NCBI GenBank assembly: GCA_009746045.1
Contig: RPFO01000389.1
Coordinates: forward strand, 2,255,638-2,319,637
Direction: 5' to 3'
Source of the DNA: Mesostigma viride
Taxonomy: Eukaryota > Streptophyta > Mesostigmatophyceae > Mesostigmatales > Mesostigmataceae
Length of the DNA stretch: 64,000 bases
In this document: positions 59,858-64,000 of the stretch, one piece after another
Position numbering within the stretch: the first letter of the stretch is position 1
Layout of the letters: each line of letters starts with the position of its first letter
Translations under genes and position numbers: made by a program
The notes under the pieces: generated by a model
The model's database searches: none
What the model was told of the DNA's origin: nothing
Seen by the model: the letters and a program-made list of their open reading frames with translations, nothing else

Positions 59858-60969
59858 TGAACCCCTATGGCAAGCAGGCAACCCTGCCCCATAGGGGGGA
59901 CGCCTAGCAGGGTCCTGTTCACCAGGGCCGCCTAGGTCACCCAGTACCCCTTGGGCAGGTCCAAGGGGTAGGTTGTGGCTTCCAGCAAGGGGGGTTGGTT
60001 GGAGTCTGTTTTCATACATCTGCGTGCCCTATGCCCAATAAAATCTGTTTTGATTTTTTCAACACCATGGAATTTCGTTATGCACACCTTCATAGGTGGG
60101 CATGGGATGTATCTCACATTTTTTCCACTAGGGCGTATGCCTTGGTGGATTGGCCTTGAGCTCAGTGGCTCAGGTGCCCCCATTCAAGTGGAGGGTCAAA
60201 GCTCCCTTGACAGGTGGTTACCCAGGACCCCAGTTCACTGTGGATATCCTGGGCCACCTGGCCTCACTGTTCAGTGGCAGTAAAGGCATGGGTGCTGTCA
60301 TGTTGTCTAGTACAACGTGCTCAGCACAGGTGCAGGATGAAATATTCCTGTCACCTGTCACCAGGACTTCAGTCACCCATGTGCAGGGCAGGGGTGGCTG
60401 GTCTACACGTTGTGCAGGTGCAACGTGGCCAGGTCCAGGATGTCATAGTCCTGTCACCTGTCACTCGGACTTCAGCCCCCTCTGTGCAGGGCAGGGGTGG
60501 CTGGTCCTCACATGTTGTGCAGGTACAACATGGACAGTGCAGGGTGCAATAAACCTGTCCACTGTCACTCCTCAGGTTGCAGGTAACCTGAGCTCAGTTG
60601 ACCCAGCCTGGCTGGGTTTTTTCTCTGAGTGGGCGATGATGATGGAACAACATGGAACCTCTTAAACGGTTACCTTGGCATTTTTTTACAATGGCTCTCT
60701 TGGCTGGTGATGCACTCCCTGGATAGGCAGACAGGCATAGCTATCTCCCTTGTGAGCTCGCGAGGAGGAGGAACTCCCCGGGCATGTTGAGCTAAACGTG
60801 ATGCCATCACAAGTATTGCACGAGTTCTGGGGCCCATCTTTTTCAGTCCAGATGTTGCAGTATGGGTGTCAGTTGCTCAGCACCTCAGTCAGCTTGGAGT
60901 CAGTCTCCTAGCTGGGCAGGGTCAGGCTTGAAGTCGCTAGCCTTCAACCTGAAAGGAAAACATAATGGG
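59858..60969 (+). other. Copia-2 3' untranslated region
   Basis: Non-coding, with AATAAA-type sequence at 60038-60044 (CAATAAAATC). It holds two to three diverged copies of a ~95 bp unit (60325-60560, recurring GTGCAGGGCAGGGGTGGCTG). The last bases, GAAAGGAAAACATAATGGG, are purine-rich and adjoin the 3' LTR as its likely polypurine tract. Confidence 0.65.
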
Positions 60970-61427
60970 AGTTAGATGAGATGCTTAGGCTGACACACGG
61001 ATTTCCGGCCTGCGCGCCGCGTATTGCCTACCGCGGCTGAGCGGGACACCTCAGTACAGTACGGCAGGGTGTACGGTACTGAGGTGTCATGTGGACCGAT
61101 GTGCGGTTAGTGCCAGACTGTGCCTAGACTCTAGCTCGACCCGCCAGACCCGGGTTATCCGGTTCTGGACGGGCCGAGTGTAGTTGATGCTAGTGACGTG
61201 GTCGCATGGCATTGCAGTGTACAGTTGTCCACTGGTGAGGTGCTGCAGGTAGCACCGCCATAGGCATATAGGCGTAGCACTGGGGAGTGCCGCAGCACCC
61301 GAGTTTGCCCAGACGTTCCATTCTGAGCCCTCAGCTTCCATTGCTCTCTCATTGTATTATTGCTAATACAATCATCATTCGCTTTCAGCTTCAGCAGTTG
61401 TTCGTCGTTCCTAGTCTCCATCCAACT
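60970..61427 (+). repeat. Copia-2 3' LTR
   Basis: 458 bp, one base different from the 5' LTR, with the same hairpin at about 61045-61088. Followed by GTGTT. Confidence 0.9.
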
Positions 61428-61432
61428 GTGTT

Positions 61433-61972
61433 ACGTCGCGTAACAATTCGTTGTAGTTACGGACGTAAATTAGGTCTTTTGCCTCGGTTGTCCCTAGGCT
61501 TACGTGTAGCTCCTACCGGGACACTATTGTCCTCGTAACAGTACTGTGGTACATTGGGTGCCTTTGGGCGCCGCGCCGCGTACTTTATTAGTGGTCCTGA
61601 TCCTTTGGTAGAATGTAGTGGACCAGCGTGCATCTGTAGGCGAGGGCCATGTCGGCCCGAGCGTGTTGGACCGTTGGTGACCATTTATGCACGTTCTACC
61701 CCTCGTGTGTGCACTCGGCGTGTGTTAAATGAATTAACACATATAGGCTTGGGTCACGGCAGTGTAGTGTGTTTCCTTCCTCTATTCCTGGAGTAAACGG
61801 GTTTTGGTAAATGGTTGTATGGCGTATTACAGTAACACATACGTTAATGCATTGAGATCAGCTCCGTCTCGTTCGTCTTTCGCTAGGGGTTTGAGTAGAG
61901 GAGGCCTGACCAATTTAGGTAGCATCAGGCCCATTAGAGGTAGAGGTGGCGGTAGAAGTTCAGGACGTAACA
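61433..61972 (+). repeat. Chromovirus 3' LTR, remainder
   Basis: It continues from 52921 and ends GGACGTAACA, followed by the target duplication GACGG (61973-61977). It matches the first-copy 5' LTR base for base as far as I can see. Confidence 0.85.
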
Positions 61973-63382
61973 GACGGTAGGCCAGCAAGGTAGCCGGCTT
62001 TACTTTCCCCTCTAGCAATGGAAGGTAACTAACAGGTGCAGGGGGCCCTGGGTTAGGATGGATGCCTTCCGAGGTCAGGTCGCGCACCCAGCCTGCCAAG
62101 AAAGTCGCCATGGATTGGCCGCGAGAAACGCCATCGGCTGGTTGAAGTGCACTCGGCGTCCACACCCACTGGGAACGACTCCCAGTGGCGAGGGTCAGCG
62201 CGCACAAGCGGCGGCACTGCTTGTTGAGCTTGTGGGATGAGGACCGCCCCTTAGCCAAGCAGCCCAACGCCGCGGTGGAGTCCACCAACCTCACCACCCG
62301 CTTGCCTCGGTTTGCCAAGCTGCGCGCACTCCTCTCCACGCCCTTCACTGCAGCCCGCACCTCCTTCTCGTTGATGTGCATCCCCGGATCCCGCCAACGA
62401 CTCCTCACCCCAACCCGCCATTGCTGGCTAGTGATTGCTTGTTGCGCCCGCGCGCTCAGGGTCCTAGGGCCAGCGTATGCCACCTCGCTTGGTATGAGCA
62501 AAGTCGGGTATCCCCGCACCTCTCGTGCCCTCGCCAGCTCCGTCACATCGCCCGGCTCCATGGTTGCGTACACGACACCTTGCCCGTAGGTGGACGCGTC
62601 AGACGCAACCACCTCACGTGCCAAAGGTGCGCTTCGGTCAACCCTTAACATGGGAGCCAAGGCCAGGGCACACTCTAACTCCTCCCGCACCCCGGCCCAC
62701 AGCACCCAGGAGCGCTGCCCCCACCCTTGCAGGCTGATGAATTTGAAACATTGCTGCCAAATGGACAAGCAGCTGCGGCTTAACATCTGCAGCCACAACC
62801 ACCGCCCCAAGACGGCAGCCAGCCCCTCGGCCGTAGCTCGGCCTCGAGTGAGTATAGCCTGCATGTGGGCGATCACAAGGTTGAGCTGCTTGACCGTTGG
62901 TTCCAGCACGCCGTTCCGTCGGTGCACCACCCCTAGGGCTTCCAGCTCGTCCCCTTCCAGGCTCGCCATCTTAGTCTTCTCCTTAGACGGCACAAGGTTG
63001 TTAGGGAGGTAGCCTTCCTCAATAGCGCGCGTGATGAGCTGGTTCACCGCCTCGCAGGTCCGCCCTTTGCTGGCCACCAAGTCATCAATGGTGATGGACA
63101 GCATGGGGGCAGGGGGGTTTTCCAGGTCAATCTGAAGCTCCCCGGCGCGCTCCTCCTTGTACTCGATGGCCAAGCGCAGTGGCTGGCCACACTCGTCGCG
63201 CACCAAGGTGAGCCCACCTGCGCTTGAGAGGTAGTTGACCTGGCGCCTCGGATCCAGGGCACCGGTCATGTAGAGCACCATCTCATGGATGGCCTCCCCC
63301 AGTGCCACCGCATGGGAATGTCCCATGGCCAGCACCTTGAGCACGGGCCACACCCTCCGCCTCGGCCCTGCCACACTAGGAA
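61973..63382 (-). mobile_element. YR-1 retroelement, 5' half (truncated)
   Basis: The minus-strand RT-RNase H part of YR-1, matching 18735-20165 of YR-2 with a modest number of substitutions. At its left edge it joins the chromovirus at GACGG, and its recombinase half is at 15425-17098. Its right edge has lost about 20 bp relative to YR-2 (near 63372) and then breaks off after CACTAGGAA at 63382, so motif A, gag and A1 are missing. Confidence 0.8.
61978..63374 (-). pseudogene. YR-1 RT-RNase H portion
   Basis: An open frame of about 465 codons reads through to the break. It has SITIDDLVASK (RT catalytic pair), VASDAS, INEKEVRAAV, RLVDSTAAL and PADGVS (RNase H), then EGIHPNPGP. It runs on for about 50 codons into chromovirus LTR sequence, which is not native. 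It lacks RT motif A and the recombinase. Confidence 0.8.
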
Positions 63383-63540
63383 CTCAGAAACCGTAAAAGT
63401 GGTAAAAGTGGTAAAAGTGGGTGGTAAAAAGTGGTAAAAAGTGGTAAAAAGTGGTAAAAAGTGGTAAAAAGTGGTAAAAAGTGGTAAAAAGTGGTAAAAA
63501 GTGGTAAAAAGTGGTAAAAAGTGGTAAAACGGTGGGAAAA
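63383..63540. repeat. GTGGTAAAAA decamer satellite
   Basis: Ten perfect tandem copies of the 10-mer at 63421-63520, with partial and shorter (GTGGTAAAA) units on both sides. Confidence 0.95.
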
Positions 63541-63780
63541 CGCTAGGAGAAAAGCAGGTGGTAAAATCGTTTTACCACCTTTTACCACCTCAGTTTTACC
63601 ACTTTACTGTCAAAGTGGTAAAAAATACCACAAAGTGGTAAAAGCGAGGGTGGTAAAAACACGCCACAAAGTGGTAAAAGTGAGGGTGGTAAAAACACGC
63701 CACAAAGTGGTAAAAATGAGGGTGGTAAAAAAATACCACAAAGTGGTAAAAATGACAGTGATAAAAAAGGGGAAAATGCA
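63541..63780. repeat. Inverted and ~36 bp tandem repeats built on GTGGTAAAA
   Basis: A perfect palindrome AGGTGGTAAAA-TCG-TTTTACCACCT lies at 63556-63580. It is followed by further TTTTACCAC words. Then come about four copies of a ~36 bp unit containing GTGGTAAAA twice and a short CCACAAA link (63615-63760). The open frames through this region are low-complexity artefacts. Confidence 0.85.
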
Positions 63781-64000
63781 GATTTTGCCAGCATTACAAC
63801 ACAAGCACTGTTAAGAACAGCTTAACAGGCCATCATTCCAAATGGTTTCTTTATTAGAAATAATAATACATCCCATTAACAGTTGTCTCTCTTGATTTAC
63901 AATGAGGATTTAGCCCCACATTGGGCGTCTCATCGATACGTTTACACCATTGTGAAATAACACAGGCCGCATCAAGCCCAGCCAATTAATTTACTTCTTC
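63781..64000. other. AT-rich sequence, unassigned
   Basis: No ORF, repeat or motif that I can identify in the last 220 bp. Confidence 0.6.

Larger units (their letters stand above)
52917..61432 (+). mobile_element. Copia-2 LTR retrotransposon with flanking duplication
   Basis: LTRs of 458 bp each at 52922-53379 and 60970-61427 differ by one base (ATCC/GTCC near 53180). They are flanked by GTGTT at 52917-52921 and 61428-61432. The LTR ends are AGTTAGATG...CATCCAACT, so the termini are AGTT/AACT, not TG/CA. Coding order on the plus strand is Gag, integrase, protease, RT, RNase H. It lies in the chromovirus 3' LTR and is a very recent insertion. Confidence 0.9.

Noticed and set aside
63421-63760. 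CRISPR-like array
   Set aside because: Contiguous tandem units without unique spacers, in a eukaryotic transposon landscape.
63376-63814. Repeated TTFYHFLPLF and VVKTRHKVVK open frames
   Set aside because: Translation of the GTGGTAAAA satellite; low-complexity artefact.

Overview
The window is a eukaryotic intergenic or heterochromatic block made almost entirely of transposable elements nested in one another. I found no host gene, rRNA, tRNA or CRISPR. The lineages present are a chromodomain Ty3/gypsy element, tyrosine-recombinase (YR) retroelements with PAT/Ngaro-style split direct repeats, Copia-type elements, a LINE with a restriction-like endonuclease and a TTAA-flanked DNA element. This mixture suggests a green alga, perhaps volvocine. 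That is a low-confidence guess, and a basidiomycete fungus is a possible alternative.

Left part (1-13.7 kb). A decayed minus-strand retroelement (gag at 10.0-11.0 kb, integrase at 3.4-3.05 and 0.39-0.18 kb) was broken by two insertions. One is an RLE-type LINE (379-2699) with a head-to-head 3' fragment (2701-3047). The other is a non-coding LTR retrotransposon (4065-9996, duplication GTGTC). That LTR element carries a tandem pair of ATGAAT-flanked units in its 5' LTR and a TTAA-flanked element in its 3' LTR. A long-terminal-inverted-repeat element with two unrecognised ORFs fills 11018-13746.

Middle (13.5-52.1 kb). Bases 13479-32727 and 32852-52094 are the same ~19.25 kb sequence twice, separated only by a 124-base N gap. 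The second copy starts at the first base after the gap and the first copy ends at the last base before it. I read this as two overlapping contigs or haplotigs that were not merged, not as a true tandem duplication. Both copies are annotated.

Collapsed to one copy, the order of insertion can be read. Copia-1 (minus) was hit by a YR retroelement (YR-1), apparently 7 bp inside its LTR. YR-1 was split by a chromovirus (plus strand, 5 bp duplication GACGG at 17094-17098 and 61973-61977). A second YR element (YR-2, 17122-23350) entered the chromovirus 5' LTR after base 23. Copia-2 (52922-61427, duplication GTGTT) entered the chromovirus 3' LTR after base 4.

The chromovirus encodes an RNase H1-like hybrid-binding-domain protein, Gag, protease-RT-RNase H-integrase-chromodomain, and an extra ORF after pol. 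YR-2 encodes Gag, RT-RNase H and a tyrosine recombinase, with a 2A-like motif between RNase H and recombinase. Copia-2 has the unusual domain order Gag-integrase-protease-RT-RNase H. The right end (63.38-63.8 kb) is a GTGGTAAAA-based satellite followed by unrecognised AT-rich sequence.
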